Source of the DNA: CAUPWF01 sp036656795
GTDB taxonomy: Bacteria > Bacillota > Clostridia > Lachnospirales > Lachnospiraceae
Assembly: GCA_036656795.1 (NCBI GenBank)
Contig: JAVXHR010000007.1
Location: 23,364 to 87,363 of the forward strand
DNA: 64,000 bases
Reading direction: 5' to 3'
The notes beneath the pieces were generated by a model. The model searched no databases, was not told the DNA's origin, and saw only the letters and a program-made list of their open reading frames with translations. Position numbers and translations under genes: made by a program. Within the stretch, counting starts at the first letter, position 1, and each line of letters starts with the position of its first letter. Of the stretch, positions 34,124 to 43,339 are shown in pieces.

Positions 34124-35746
34124 ATGGCAAAAGAAATTAAATATGGCGCTGAAGCAAGAAGCGCTTTAGAATCAGGAGTAAATCAATTGGCAAACACAGT
34201 GAGGGTAACGTTAGGACCTAAAGGTCGTAATGTTGTTTTAGATAAATCATTTGGTGCACCATTGATTACAAATGATGGTGTTACGATTGCAAAAGAAATT
34301 GAATTAGAAGATGCTTTTGAGAATATGGGAGCACAATTAATCCGAGAAGTTGCATCTAAGACAAATGATGTAGCAGGTGATGGAACAACAACTGCTACAG
34401 TATTGGCACAAGCAATGGTGAATGAAGGAATTAAAAATCTGGCAGCCGGTGCTAATCCTATTGGATTACGTAGAGGTATGAAAAAAGCAACTGATGTTGC
34501 GGTAGAAGCAATCGCAAAGATGAGTAGTAAAGTAAAAGATAAAGACCAGATTGCAAAAGTAGCAGCTATTTCAGCAGGGGATACCGAAGTGGGAATTATG
34601 GTTGCAGATGCAATGGATAAGGTGTCCAATGACGGAGTTATTACCATCGAAGAATCAAAGACTATGAAGACAGAACTGGACTTAGTAGAAGGAATGCAAT
34701 TTGACCGTGGATATATCTCGGCATATATGGCAACAGATATGGATAAGATGGAAGCAAATCTTGAGGAGCCATATATTCTAATTACAGATAAAAAAGTTAC
34801 AAATATCCAAGAATTACTTCCTGTATTGGAACAAGTGGTTCAGTCGGGAGCAAGATTATTGATTATTGCTGAGGACATTGAAGGGGAAGCACTTACGACC
34901 CTTATTGTAAATAAATTACGTGGTACATTTAATGTAGTGGCTGTCAAAGCACCGGGGTATGGTGACCGAAGAAAAGCAATGCTTGAAGATATTGCAATCT
35001 TGACAGGTGGTCAAGTTATATCTGAAGAATTAGGATTGGATCTAAAAGAAGTAACATTAGAACAACTTGGTAGAGCTAAATCTGTAAAAGTTCAAAAAGA
35101 AAATACAGTTATTGTAGATGGATTAGGTGATAAGACTGCAATTACAGGACGTATTACGCAGATTAGAGGACAAATTGAAGATACAACATCAGAATTTGAT
35201 AAAGAAAAATTACAAGAACGTCTTGCAAAACTTGCAGGAGGAGTTGCTGTCATTCGTGTGGGAGCAGCTACAGAAACAGAGATGAAAGAAGCAAAACTTC
35301 GTATGGAAGATGCATTAGCTGCAACGAGAGCTGCAGTAGAAGAAGGAATTATTGCAGGAGGAGGTTCTGCATACATTCACGCAGCAAAAGATGTTTCGAA
35401 ATTAGCCAATGAATTAGACGGAGATGAAAAAACAGGTGCTCAGATTATATTAAAAGCATTAGAAGCACCAATCTTTCATATTGTTGCCAATGCAGGCTTA
35501 GAAGGTTCAGTTGTAATTAGTAAAGTAGCAGAAGCAAAACAAGGAGTGGGATTTGATGCCTATGAAGAAAAATATGTGGATATGGTAGAAGCAGGAATTC
35601 TTGATCCTGCAAAAGTTACAAGAAGCGCATTACAAAATGCAACCAGTGTAGCATCTACATTATTGACAACAGAATCAGTTGTTGCGAATATTAAAGAAGA
35701 AGTTCCACCAATGCCTGCAGGCGGCCCTGGAATGGGAATGATGTAA
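34124..35746 (+). CDS. groEL: Chaperonin GroEL
   Basis: 540 residues, ATP-driven folding chamber. LGPKGRNVVLDKSFGAP, TNDGVTIAKEI, DVAGDGTTTATVLAQ (catalytic Asp), and the C-terminal GGM-like tail GGPGMGMM are all present. It lies 24 bases after groES and ends at a strong terminator. Confidence 0.98.
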   Translation: MAKEIKYGAEARSALESGVNQLANTVRVTLGPKGRNVVLDKSFGAPLITNDGVTIAKEIELEDAFENMGAQLIREVASKTNDVAGDGTTTATVLAQAMVNEGIKNLAAGANPIGLRRGMKKATDVAVEAIAKMSSKVKDKDQIAKVAAISAGDTEVGIMVADAMDKVSNDGVITIEESKTMKTELDLVEGMQFDRGYISAYMATDMDKMEANLEEPYILITDKKVTNIQELLPVLEQVVQSGARLLIIAEDIEGEALTTLIVNKLRGTFNVVAVKAPGYGDRRKAMLEDIAILTGGQVISEELGLDLKEVTLEQLGRAKSVKVQKENTVIVDGLGDKTAITGRITQIRGQIEDTTSEFDKEKLQERLAKLAGGVAVIRVGAATETEMKEAKLRMEDALAATRAAVEEGIIAGGGSAYIHAAKDVSKLANELDGDEKTGAQIILKALEAPIFHIVANAGLEGSVVISKVAEAKQGVGFDAYEEKYVDMVEAGILDPAKVTRSALQNATSVASTLLTTESVVANIKEEVPPMPAGGPGMGMM

Positions 35747-35786
35747 TCATATTATAAAATAATCATTTGGTTAACAGATGATGGGG

Positions 35787-35828
35787 AAAGGAGTGAAACA
35801 TGTATATCCATATGTTTCACTCCTTTTA
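35787..35828 (+). terminator. groESL terminator
   Basis: Perfect 15-base arms AAAGGAGTGAAACAT and ATGTTTCACTCCTTT around a ten-base loop, with TTTT at the end of the second arm, 40 bases past the groEL stop. Confidence 0.9.
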
Positions 35829-36000
35829 TACATGAATATATGGAATATAGCAATGTATTCATGTATTTTGTTTCTAAAAAAATATAAGTGGTTTTATGGT
35901 GCCCATAGATGTTCAAAGGAATTAATTCAACTCAATGCTTGTAGAAATAGCGTAGTTTGTGTTACAATATTAGACATGAAATAATAGGTGGAGGAAAAAT

Positions 36001-36489
36001 ATGAATGACTTTTATACAGAACAATTAGTAAAGAAAAAAACATCAATTACAGATATACTTGCAAAGATAGGATTAATAGCGTTAACTGGATTATCTATAT
36101 TTTTTGTGTTTCTATTTCCAATGGTAATTATTGTCCCTATCATTATGATTGTAGTAGATGTTTTTATGTTTAAAAAAATGGACGTAGAGTATGAATATCT
36201 GTACGTGAATGGAGATTTAGACATTGATAAAATCATGTCGAAATCAAAACGGAAAAGAATGCTTTCGGTCCATGTAAATGAGATGGAAATCATTGCACCA
36301 TCTGGTGCAAATGAGTTGCAGGCATATAGAGATACAAAACCATTCAATTTCAGCTCATTAGAGACAGGTTGTAAGACGTATGAATTGATTACTATTGAAA
36401 AAGGAATAAAAAAGAGAATTATTTTCGAACCCAATCCTACCATTTTAGAGGGAATGCGAATGATTGCACCAAGAAAAGTGATTATTTAG
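36001..36489 (+). CDS. DUF6106 family membrane protein
   Basis: 162 residues. MNDFYTEQLVKKK, then two close membrane helices (residues about 20-55, LIALTGLSIFFVFLFPMVII), and a cytoplasmic beta-rich region (YEYLYVNGDLDIDKIM, YELITIEKGIKKRIIFEP). I recall this layout as DUF6106, common in Lachnospiraceae, with no known function. GGTGGAGG precedes ATG. Confidence 0.8.
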   Translation: MNDFYTEQLVKKKTSITDILAKIGLIALTGLSIFFVFLFPMVIIVPIIMIVVDVFMFKKMDVEYEYLYVNGDLDIDKIMSKSKRKRMLSVHVNEMEIIAPSGANELQAYRDTKPFNFSSLETGCKTYELITIEKGIKKRIIFEPNPTILEGMRMIAPRKVII

Positions 36490-36491
36490 TA

Positions 36492-36520
36492 TTGACATTG
36501 GGGTGTCTTTTTTGTACGAT
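36492..36520 (+). promoter_or_regulatory. guaB promoter
   Basis: TTGACA (36492-36497), 17 bases, TACGAT (36515-36520), 45 bases before the guaB start. No purine riboswitch is seen between. Confidence 0.6.
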
Positions 36521-36565
36521 ATCACTTAAATATTAAAACAAATAGAAAAAGGAGAAGATTAAATC

Positions 36566-38020
36566 ATGGGGAAAATTATTGGAGAAGGAATTACATTTGA
36601 TGATGTATTGTTGGTGCCTAGATATTCGGAAGTGATTCCAAATCAAGTGGATTTGTCAACGAATTTAACAAAGAATGTCAGGCTAAATATACCAATGATG
36701 AGTGCGGGGATGGATACAGTTACAGAACATCGTATGGCCATTGCTATGGCACGTCAAGGTGGGATTGGTATTATTCATAAAAACATGTCCATTGAACAGC
36801 AAGCAGATGAAGTGGACAAGGTAAAACGTTCTGAAAATGGTGTTATTACAGATCCTTTTTATCTGTCTCCGGAACATACATTACAAGATGCCAATGAATT
36901 AATGGGTAAGTTTCGTATCTCGGGGGTTCCAATTACTGAGGGGAAAAAACTGGTCGGAATTATTACAAACCGTGATTTGAAATTTGAAGAAGATTTTAGC
37001 AAAAAAATAAAAGAATCTATGACTTCAGATGGGCTGATTACAGCACAGGAAGGAATTACACTAGATGAGGCTAAAAAGATATTGGCAAAGGCGAGAAAAG
37101 AAAAATTGCCAATTGTAGATAAGGATTTTAATCTTAAAGGGTTGATTACAATCAAGGATATTGAAAAACAAATCAAGTATCCGGATTCTGCAAAGGACTC
37201 ACAAGGGCGTCTCCTATGTGGTGCGGCGGTTGGAATTACTGCCAATTGTTTGGAGCGTGTAGATGCTCTGGTAGCAGCGAAGGTGGACGTGATTGTAATG
37301 GATTCTGCACATGGACATTCGGCCAATGTGATTAAGACGGTTCAGATGGTAAAAGCAAAATATCCGGATTTGCAGGTTGTGGCGGGTAATGTAGCAACAG
37401 GAGCAGCAACCAAGGCTCTGATTGAGGCGGGAGTAGATGCAGTTAAGGTGGGAATAGGACCTGGATCTATCTGTACCACTCGTATTGTAGCAGGAATTGG
37501 AGTGCCTCAGATTACAGCAGTTATGGATTGCTATGAGGTCGCAAAAGAATATAACGTTCCAATTATTGCGGATGGTGGAATTAAGTATTCGGGTGATATG
37601 ACTAAGGCAATCGCGGCAGGTGCTAGTGTATGTATGATGGGAAGCATCTTTGCAGGTTGTGATGAAAGTCCTGGAACATTTGAATTATTTCAAGGCAGAA
37701 AATACAAAGTGTATCGTGGGATGGGCTCTATAGCGGCAATGGAAAATGGGAGCAAAGATCGTTATTTCCAAGCGGATGCTAAGAAGTTAGTTCCAGAAGG
37801 GGTAGAAGGTCGTGTTGCATATAAAGGAACAGTAGAAGACACCGTATTCCAATTGATGGGTGGGTTACGATCCGGTATGGGATATTGTGGAGCGGCAACC
37901 ATTGAGGCACTAAAGTTAGATGCTGAGTTTGTGAAGATTTCAGCGGCATCATTAAAAGAAAGTCATCCTCATGATATTCATATCACAAAAGAAGCACCAA
38001 ATTACAGTGTGGATGAATAG
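36566..38020 (+). CDS. guaB: Inosine-5'-monophosphate dehydrogenase
   Basis: Oxidises IMP to XMP, the committed step of GMP synthesis. 484 residues. TIM barrel interrupted by two CBS domains (about residues 95-205); catalytic Cys in GPGSICTTRIVAGIG; flap Arg-Tyr region YRGMGSIAAM. AAAAAGGAG before ATG. CBS domains allow nucleotide control of activity. Confidence 0.97.
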   Translation: MGKIIGEGITFDDVLLVPRYSEVIPNQVDLSTNLTKNVRLNIPMMSAGMDTVTEHRMAIAMARQGGIGIIHKNMSIEQQADEVDKVKRSENGVITDPFYLSPEHTLQDANELMGKFRISGVPITEGKKLVGIITNRDLKFEEDFSKKIKESMTSDGLITAQEGITLDEAKKILAKARKEKLPIVDKDFNLKGLITIKDIEKQIKYPDSAKDSQGRLLCGAAVGITANCLERVDALVAAKVDVIVMDSAHGHSANVIKTVQMVKAKYPDLQVVAGNVATGAATKALIEAGVDAVKVGIGPGSICTTRIVAGIGVPQITAVMDCYEVAKEYNVPIIADGGIKYSGDMTKAIAAGASVCMMGSIFAGCDESPGTFELFQGRKYKVYRGMGSIAAMENGSKDRYFQADAKKLVPEGVEGRVAYKGTVEDTVFQLMGGLRSGMGYCGAATIEALKLDAEFVKISAASLKESHPHDIHITKEAPNYSVDE

Positions 38021-38194
38021 AAACAAGTAATTATAAAAAGTGGGACGTATTATTACTTCTGTGGAGTAGCTCAATTGCATACTTTACAGATGGTAGATAT
38101 GTCCTATATTTTTAGTTTTCAAAAAGAATTAAGGAACTCTTTATACTTTTTAAACAAAAATATGATAAGATATAAAAAGTTGGAGAGAAAATAA

Positions 38195-38905
38195 ATGGGT
38201 ATAAAATACAAACGAAAAAAAATCCGAAATACTAAAAAGAAAAATGGAAAATCCCAGAATGTAAAAATCTATGCAGTCATAGGTGCAATAATTCTGGTTG
38301 TATTAATGATTGTATTAACAATTTGTAAGATTTTTAGTATGGGACCATTTGCCAGTAAAGAATATACAGAACGGAAGGGCTCGGCAATAGATGCTTCTCG
38401 TCCGGAGATGGATGTACAACTATTAACTGTAAATGAGTATTCAAGACCGGGAACGGCATCGGAAAAAATCAATGGAATAGTTATACATTATACGGCTAAC
38501 CCAGGTGCAACAGCGCAACAAAATCGAAATTATTTTGAAGGATTAAAGACATCTAAACAGACCAAAGTAAGTAGTCATTTTATTATTGGGTTGGAGGGAG
38601 AAATCATCCAGTGTGTACCCACGTGGGAGATGGCATATGCATCAAATAAGCGTAATCTGGATACAGTATCTATTGAGTGTTGTCACCCGGATTCGGAGGG
38701 GAAGTTTACAGATGCTACCTATCAATCCATGGTTCAGATGACAGCGTGGCTATGTCAAAAATTTGATTTGAATGAAAAAGATGTGATACGTCACTACGAT
38801 GTTACGGGTAAAAATTGTCCGAAGTATTTTGTGGAAAATGAAGATGCCTGGAAACAATTTAAAAAAGATGTAAAAAACGCATTGGAAAAGGCAAAGCAGA
38901 GGTAG
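38195..38905 (+). CDS. Membrane-anchored N-acetylmuramoyl-L-alanine amidase (Amidase_2)
   Basis: 236 residues. A basic N-terminus (MGIKYKRKKIRNTKKK), one membrane helix at about 25-48, then an extracellular Amidase_2 (T7 lysozyme-like) domain: IVIHYTANPGATAQQN with the first zinc His, SSHFIIGLEGEIIQCVP, and RHYDVTGKNCPKYF with the second His and the Cys ligand. It should cut the peptide stem from muramic acid. It runs into the aroK gene 10 bases downstream, without functional logic. Confidence 0.92.
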   Translation: MGIKYKRKKIRNTKKKNGKSQNVKIYAVIGAIILVVLMIVLTICKIFSMGPFASKEYTERKGSAIDASRPEMDVQLLTVNEYSRPGTASEKINGIVIHYTANPGATAQQNRNYFEGLKTSKQTKVSSHFIIGLEGEIIQCVPTWEMAYASNKRNLDTVSIECCHPDSEGKFTDATYQSMVQMTAWLCQKFDLNEKDVIRHYDVTGKNCPKYFVENEDAWKQFKKDVKNALEKAKQR

Positions 38906-38914
38906 AAGAATACG

Positions 38915-39436
38915 ATGCATATAAAGAATATTATATTTATAGGTTTTATGGGAACCGGTAAAACCACCGTATCGACGCATATGGGAGCCATGCTTCATAG
39001 AAAGGTCTATGAAATAGATAGGATGATTTCAGACAAGGCGGGTATGAAGACAACTGAAATATTTAAACAGTACGGAGAATCTTATTTTCGGAATTTGGAG
39101 ACACAGATGCTACAACAGGTTCAGAAATGTGAAGGGATACTTATATCTTGTGGTGGTGGTATTGTATTGTGCGAAGAGAATCGTAAAATATTAAAAAATG
39201 GAACGGTAGTGCTATTAACCGGAACACCGGACACAGTTCTGAAACGCATTGGAGAGAGCCATGAACGACCATTGTTAGAAGGACATAAGGAAGTTCCTTA
39301 TATAAAAAAAATGATGCAGGAACGACAGGACCTGTATCAGTCAATTGCAGATATTGTAATAGAAACAGATTATAAATCAGTTCAAGAAGTGTGTGAACAC
39401 ATAATACAAGCATTAAAGGAGGGGTTATATGTTTAA
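38915..39436 (+). CDS. aroK: Shikimate kinase
   Basis: Phosphorylates shikimate in aromatic amino-acid synthesis. 173 residues. Walker A GFMGTGKTT, the DxD-like EIDRMI, shikimate-contact FRNLETQML and CGGGIVL, and the lid RPLLEG. aroD lies about 1.8 kb downstream. The end overlaps the YqeG gene by eight bases. Confidence 0.94.
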   Translation: MHIKNIIFIGFMGTGKTTVSTHMGAMLHRKVYEIDRMISDKAGMKTTEIFKQYGESYFRNLETQMLQQVQKCEGILISCGGGIVLCEENRKILKNGTVVLLTGTPDTVLKRIGESHERPLLEGHKEVPYIKKMMQERQDLYQSIADIVIETDYKSVQEVCEHIIQALKEGLYV

Positions 39437-39941
39437 GATGTTTTTTCCGGATGAATATGTAGCATCTACATATATCATTCCATTTGAAAACTTATATGAA
39501 GAAGGGTATCGTGGAATTATATTTGATATTGATAACACATTAGTACCCCATGGAGCACCGGCAGATCATAGGGCAAAGGAGTTGTTTGTACGATTGAGAA
39601 AGATCGGATTTCACTGTTGTTTAATCTCCAACAATCAAGAACCACGTGTGAAGATGTTTAACGAAGAGATACAAGTACATTATATATGTAATGCACATAA
39701 GCCATCTCGAAAAAATTATATTCAAGCAATGAGACTTATGGAAACGAATCTTCATAATAGTATCTTTATAGGAGATCAATTATTTACAGATGTGTATGGA
39801 GCAAAGCGTACAGGAATACGCAATATATTGGTTAAACCTATGGATCCAAGAGAAGAGATACAGATTGTGTTTAAACGGTATCTGGAAAAGATTGTATTAT
39901 ACTTTTATAAAAAAAATAAGAAAACAGCACTACATAAATAA
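39429..39941 (+). CDS. YqeG family HAD (IIIA) phosphatase
   Basis: 170 residues. HAD motif I IFDIDNTLVPHGAP, motif II LISNNQEPR, motif III with KPSRKNY, and motif IV IFIGDQLFTDVYGAK. Substrate unknown; the family is widespread in Firmicutes, often near aro or ribosome-assembly genes. AAAGGAGGGG precedes ATG 39429. It is translationally coupled to aroK. Confidence 0.9.
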   Translation: MFKMFFPDEYVASTYIIPFENLYEEGYRGIIFDIDNTLVPHGAPADHRAKELFVRLRKIGFHCCLISNNQEPRVKMFNEEIQVHYICNAHKPSRKNYIQAMRLMETNLHNSIFIGDQLFTDVYGAKRTGIRNILVKPMDPREEIQIVFKRYLEKIVLYFYKKNKKTALHK

Positions 39942-39942
39942 G

Positions 39943-39985
39943 CAAAAGGTCCTTTGTCAGAATGGAAAGGGGCCTTTTGTTTTAT
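39943..39985 (+). terminator. Terminator after the YqeG gene
   Basis: CAAAAGGTCCTTT pairs with AAAGGGGCCTTTTG around a ten-base loop, followed by TTTTATTTA. Confidence 0.75.
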
Positions 39986-40059
39986 TTAGTAATAATTGTC
40001 AAAAAACCTATAGAATAGTTCTATGGATTGAGGTATAATAGTAGCGAGAGGTGATGAAT

Positions 40060-40941
40060 GTGAATTTAAATCAATTGTATTATTTTGTGACATTGGCTCA
40101 TTTAGAACATTATACACGTGCGGCTGAAGTGCTTTCTATTACACAACCTAGCCTAAGTCATGCAATTGCGACTTTGGAATGTGAGTTAGAGACAAAGCTT
40201 TTTGAAAAACGAGGAAGAAATGTAGTGTTAACAAAATACGGTGGTCTTTTTTTGGAATATGTAGAAGAAGCGTTAGAAATACTGGAAACAGGTGTGAAAA
40301 AGACAAAGGCAATGACCAGCACTACCAGTGGAGTAATTGATTTGGCTTACATATATACTCTGGGAAGTGAATATATTCCACAATTAGTATCTAAGTTTTT
40401 GAAAGAATATGAGGGAGTAGATATTCAATTCCGTTTTACGGTGGGAAATACATTAGACATAATTACAGGGTTAAAAGAAGAACGATATGATATTGCGTTT
40501 TGTTCTAGAAAAGAAAAAGAAGCGGATATGATCTTTACTCCCGTAACGCAAGAAGAATTAGTACTCGTGGTTCCCAAGAACCATATACTTGCAAAACAAG
40601 AGTCGGTGAATTTGGCGAATACAGTAGATTATCCTTATATTATGTTTACACAATCCAGTGGATTACGGCCGGTGATTGATCAATTATTTAAAAGTATAGA
40701 TATGAAACCGACCATTGCCTACGAAGTAGAAGAAGATGGAGCAGTAGCGGGATTGGTAGCTGAAAAGTTTGGGATTGCAATTATGCCTAATATCCCATTA
40801 TTGAAGAACTTAAATGTCAAGTCACTTCCTATAAAGAATCCAAGGTATGAACGGTATATCTATATGGCATATGTTAAGAATCGGTATTTGACACCGGTTG
40901 TCCAACTTTTTGCGGATTATGTTAACAAACAAATAAGATAA
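40060..40941 (+). CDS. LysR-family transcriptional regulator (CynR/CysB-like)
   Basis: About 293 residues. Winged-helix N-terminus (NQLYYFVTLAHLEHYTRAAE, TQPSLSHAIATLE, LFEKRGRNVVLTKYG) and a periplasmic-binding-like effector domain. The GTG at 40060 has AGAGG eight bases upstream; the ATG at 40054 is too close. TATAAT at 40034-40039 is a likely -10. No divergent target gene adjoins it, so the regulon is unknown. A terminator follows. Confidence 0.9.
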   Translation: MNLNQLYYFVTLAHLEHYTRAAEVLSITQPSLSHAIATLECELETKLFEKRGRNVVLTKYGGLFLEYVEEALEILETGVKKTKAMTSTTSGVIDLAYIYTLGSEYIPQLVSKFLKEYEGVDIQFRFTVGNTLDIITGLKEERYDIAFCSRKEKEADMIFTPVTQEELVLVVPKNHILAKQESVNLANTVDYPYIMFTQSSGLRPVIDQLFKSIDMKPTIAYEVEEDGAVAGLVAEKFGIAIMPNIPLLKNLNVKSLPIKNPRYERYIYMAYVKNRYLTPVVQLFADYVNKQIR

Positions 40942-40949
40942 GTACATGG

Positions 40950-40990
40950 GAAGTGCAACTTTATGGATGGGGAGTTGCACTTCTTTTTTT
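40950..40990 (+). terminator. Terminator after the LysR gene
   Basis: GAAGTGCAACT and AGTTGCACTTC around a 12-base loop, followed by a run of seven T. Confidence 0.9.
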
Positions 40991-41044
40991 ATAAATTGAA
41001 TAAAACGAGTTATGGACGGAATGAGATAATGGTCTTTTTTATAG

Positions 41045-41209
41045 CACATATATATAGTATGCTCTATAGGAAATCCTTCTAATGGTAGGACAGCGATATT
41101 AGTGGGAGCAGTGATTGTCTTAAATATTATAGTGACAACAATTGATGTTATTTTAGCTTTGTTTGTGAATGCACGTTATGGTAAAATGGTAGAGAGTACC
41201 AGTAAATAG
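41045..41209 (+). pseudogene. Probable remnant of a membrane-protein gene
   Basis: An open frame of 54 codons with a clearly protein-like hydrophobic segment (TAILVGAVIVLNIIVTTIDV, then ILALFVNARYGKM) and a stop 18 bases before aroD. There is no usable ATG in frame; an ATG at 41059 lies in another frame and would need a one-base shift to join. This looks like the C-terminal end of a decayed gene. A real small peptide from GTG 41102 is possible. Confidence 0.35.
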
Positions 41210-41227
41210 AAAGCGAGGTACAATAGA

Positions 41228-41989
41228 ATGAGTACAGTTACAGTGAGAAATGTTAAAATCGGTGAGGGAATCCCCAAAATATGTGTTCCTATTGTCGGAA
41301 TTACAAGAAAATCGATTATAGAAGAGGCAAAGACATTTGAGAAGATACCAGTAGATGTGGTAGAATGGCGTGGAGATTGGTTTGAACATATATTTGAATT
41401 TGAAAAGGTAGAAGTTGTCTTGAAAGAACTTCGAGAAACGTTGGGTGAGGTTCCTATTTTATTTACTTTCCGTACAGCAAAGGAAGGTGGCGAAAGAGAA
41501 ATTGATACATTCTCTTATGCAGAACTAAATAAAGCAGTTGCAAAAACAGGATATGTAGATTTGATTGATGTGGAAGCATTTACAGGAGATAAAATTGTAA
41601 GAGATGTGATAGAAGAAGCGCATAGATATCAAGTCAAAGTAGTTGCGTCAAATCATGATTTTATAAAAACACCGGCAAAAGAAGAACTGGTTTCCAGACT
41701 TTGTAAGATGCAGGAATTGGGTGCAGATATTCCAAAGATTGCTGTCATGCCACAAAATAAACAGGATGTTTTAGTATTATTGTCAGCAACAGAAGAGATG
41801 GTAACTTGGTTTGCAGATCGCCCAATTATCACCATGTCTATGGCAGAAACAGGAGTCATCAGCCGGATATGTGGTGAACTTTTTGGATCGGCATTAACTT
41901 TTGGTGCGACAAAGCAAGCTTCTGCTCCGGGACAAATGGAAGTAGAAGAACTAGCATATATCTTAAAATTTATACATAAGAGTTTGTGA
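41228..41989 (+). CDS. aroD: Type I 3-dehydroquinate dehydratase
   Basis: Third step of the shikimate pathway, by a Schiff-base mechanism. 253 residues. KICVPIVG, VVEWRGDWFE, LFTFRTAKEGG, SNHDFIKTP, and the catalytic Lys in KIAVMPQNKQDV, followed by MSMAETGVISR and the lid SAPGQ. The start has AAGCGAGG upstream. It stands alone between two gene remnants, apart from aroK at 38.9 kb. Confidence 0.95.
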   Translation: MSTVTVRNVKIGEGIPKICVPIVGITRKSIIEEAKTFEKIPVDVVEWRGDWFEHIFEFEKVEVVLKELRETLGEVPILFTFRTAKEGGEREIDTFSYAELNKAVAKTGYVDLIDVEAFTGDKIVRDVIEEAHRYQVKVVASNHDFIKTPAKEELVSRLCKMQELGADIPKIAVMPQNKQDVLVLLSATEEMVTWFADRPIITMSMAETGVISRICGELFGSALTFGATKQASAPGQMEVEELAYILKFIHKSL

Positions 41990-42135
41990 GTGGACTTGTA
42001 GTAGGAAAATTTCATCAACGAGGATTTTATAGTGATGAGTTACAAAATCAGATTCGTGTGAAATCGCAAGAAGTCTATGAGAAAATCGGTGAAAATGTTG
42101 CCACAAATATAATGAATGAATATTGTTCGAAGTAA
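41986..42135 (+). pseudogene. Possible 3' fragment of a lost gene
   Basis: A 49-codon frame overlapping the aroD stop, encoding GKFHQRGFYSDELQNQIRVK and then EVYEKIGENVATNIMNE. The composition is protein-like, but it has no ribosome site and a stop codon lies just upstream in frame. I do not recognise the parent family. Confidence 0.3.
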
Positions 42136-42260
42136 ATAATACACATAATTCAAAAGTTTTGGTTGAAAAAAGTTGAAATGTATTATAAAATCATAAATAG
42201 TCATTAGAAAACAGAAATGAAATATATCCTAGAGATATATTATTATAAGGAGGATTACAA

Positions 42261-42818
42261 ATGATTTCAGCAAGTGATTTTAAAAATGGTGTTACTATAG
42301 AAATGGATAATGGTATCTACCAAATTATTGATTTTCAACATGTAAAACCAGGAAAAGGTGCTGCGTTTGTTCGAACAAAATTGAAAAATATTATCAATGG
42401 TGGTGTGACGGAAAAAACATTTAGACCAACAGAAAAATTTCCAAAGGCACATATTGAAAGAAAAGATATGCAATATTTATATTCGGATGGTGAATTATAT
42501 AATTTTATGGATTTGGAAAATTATGAACAAATTGCTTTGAATCAAGAGACAATTGGAGATGCATTAAAATTCGTGAAAGAAAATGAAATGGTAAAGATAT
42601 GCTCACATAGTGGAAATGTATTCGCTGTAGAGCCACCATTGTTTGTAGAATTATTGATTACAGAAACCGAACCTGGATTTAAAGGGAATACAGCACAAGG
42701 CGCAACAAAGCCGGCTACTGTTGAGACAGGTGCAATTGTATATGTACCTTTATTTGTAGAGCAGGGAGATGTACTAAAGATTGACACTCGTACAGGAGAA
42801 TATTTATCAAGAGTATAG
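42261..42818 (+). CDS. efp: Elongation factor P
   Basis: Rescues ribosomes stalled at proline runs. 185 residues in three beta domains. The modified-residue loop reads KPGKGAAFVR with Lys32, the position of beta-lysyl-Lys34 in E. coli or the 5-aminopentanol Lys in Bacillus. No epmA/epmB is nearby. AAGGAGG before ATG. Confidence 0.97.
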   Translation: MISASDFKNGVTIEMDNGIYQIIDFQHVKPGKGAAFVRTKLKNIINGGVTEKTFRPTEKFPKAHIERKDMQYLYSDGELYNFMDLENYEQIALNQETIGDALKFVKENEMVKICSHSGNVFAVEPPLFVELLITETEPGFKGNTAQGATKPATVETGAIVYVPLFVEQGDVLKIDTRTGEYLSRV

Positions 42819-42867
42819 TAATGATAAGAGGTGGCGAAGTGAATTTTAATTTGTTGCTTTGATTCAG

Positions 42868-42908
42868 AAAAAATAAAAAGAGATATTTATATATCTCTTT
42901 TTTATTTT
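42868..42908. terminator. Bidirectional terminator between efp and the small membrane protein gene
   Basis: AAAATAAAAAGAGATAT and ATATCTCTTTTTTATTTT around TTAT, with A and T tracts on both sides suiting both convergent genes. Confidence 0.85.
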
Positions 42909-43125
42909 AAAAGAAAAATTTAATTCCAAGAAAACACCCCATGATGAGTATAATACCCACTAGGGATATAAGAATCCATTTTCCTTTTGAATCGGAAGAG
43001 TCCTCTTCGCATTTTCCACTGTTTAACATAGCTTCATAGTTAGATTTCACCTCGGCGGCACGTCGTTCGCGTTCTTCTTTAGGTAATATATTGGAATAGG
43101 TTTGTTTTTCAATAGGTTCTTTCAT
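42907..43125 (-). CDS. Small C-terminally anchored membrane protein
   Basis: 72 residues: a charged N-terminal part (LPKEERERRAAEVKSNYEAM) that may form a coiled coil, an acidic link, and one C-terminal membrane helix (WILISLVGIILIMGCFLG). AAGGAG precedes the ATG on this strand. Function unknown. It is a real gene by ribosome site and terminator. Confidence 0.7.
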   Translation of the reverse strand: MKEPIEKQTYSNILPKEERERRAAEVKSNYEAMLNSGKCEEDSSDSKGKWILISLVGIILIMGCFLGIKFFF

Positions 43126-43339
43126 TTTGCATCTCCTTATAATTTAAGTATAATATTGTACGTGTTTTTTCAGATAAGTACCAAAATATTATATCATAAA
43201 AATTCGTTGCATAATAGTAAAATATCAGATATAATAAGTTCACCATAATAATTTATCAAATCAATTTCTTCGACACAACTCGTGTCACTTTTTCAAAGTT
43301 TAAATAGAGAGATGGCTGCTGCATCATGAAAGGAGTTTT

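Noticed and set aside
34183..34647. Long reverse-strand frame in groEL
   Set aside because: Mirror of a highly biased coding sequence; no ribosome site and no protein-like pattern. The same applies to reverse frames in topA, purL, guaB and azlC.
35778..35984. Small coding gene after groEL
   Set aside because: The open frame runs through the groESL terminator hairpin and encodes no recognisable protein; the hairpin explains the sequence better.
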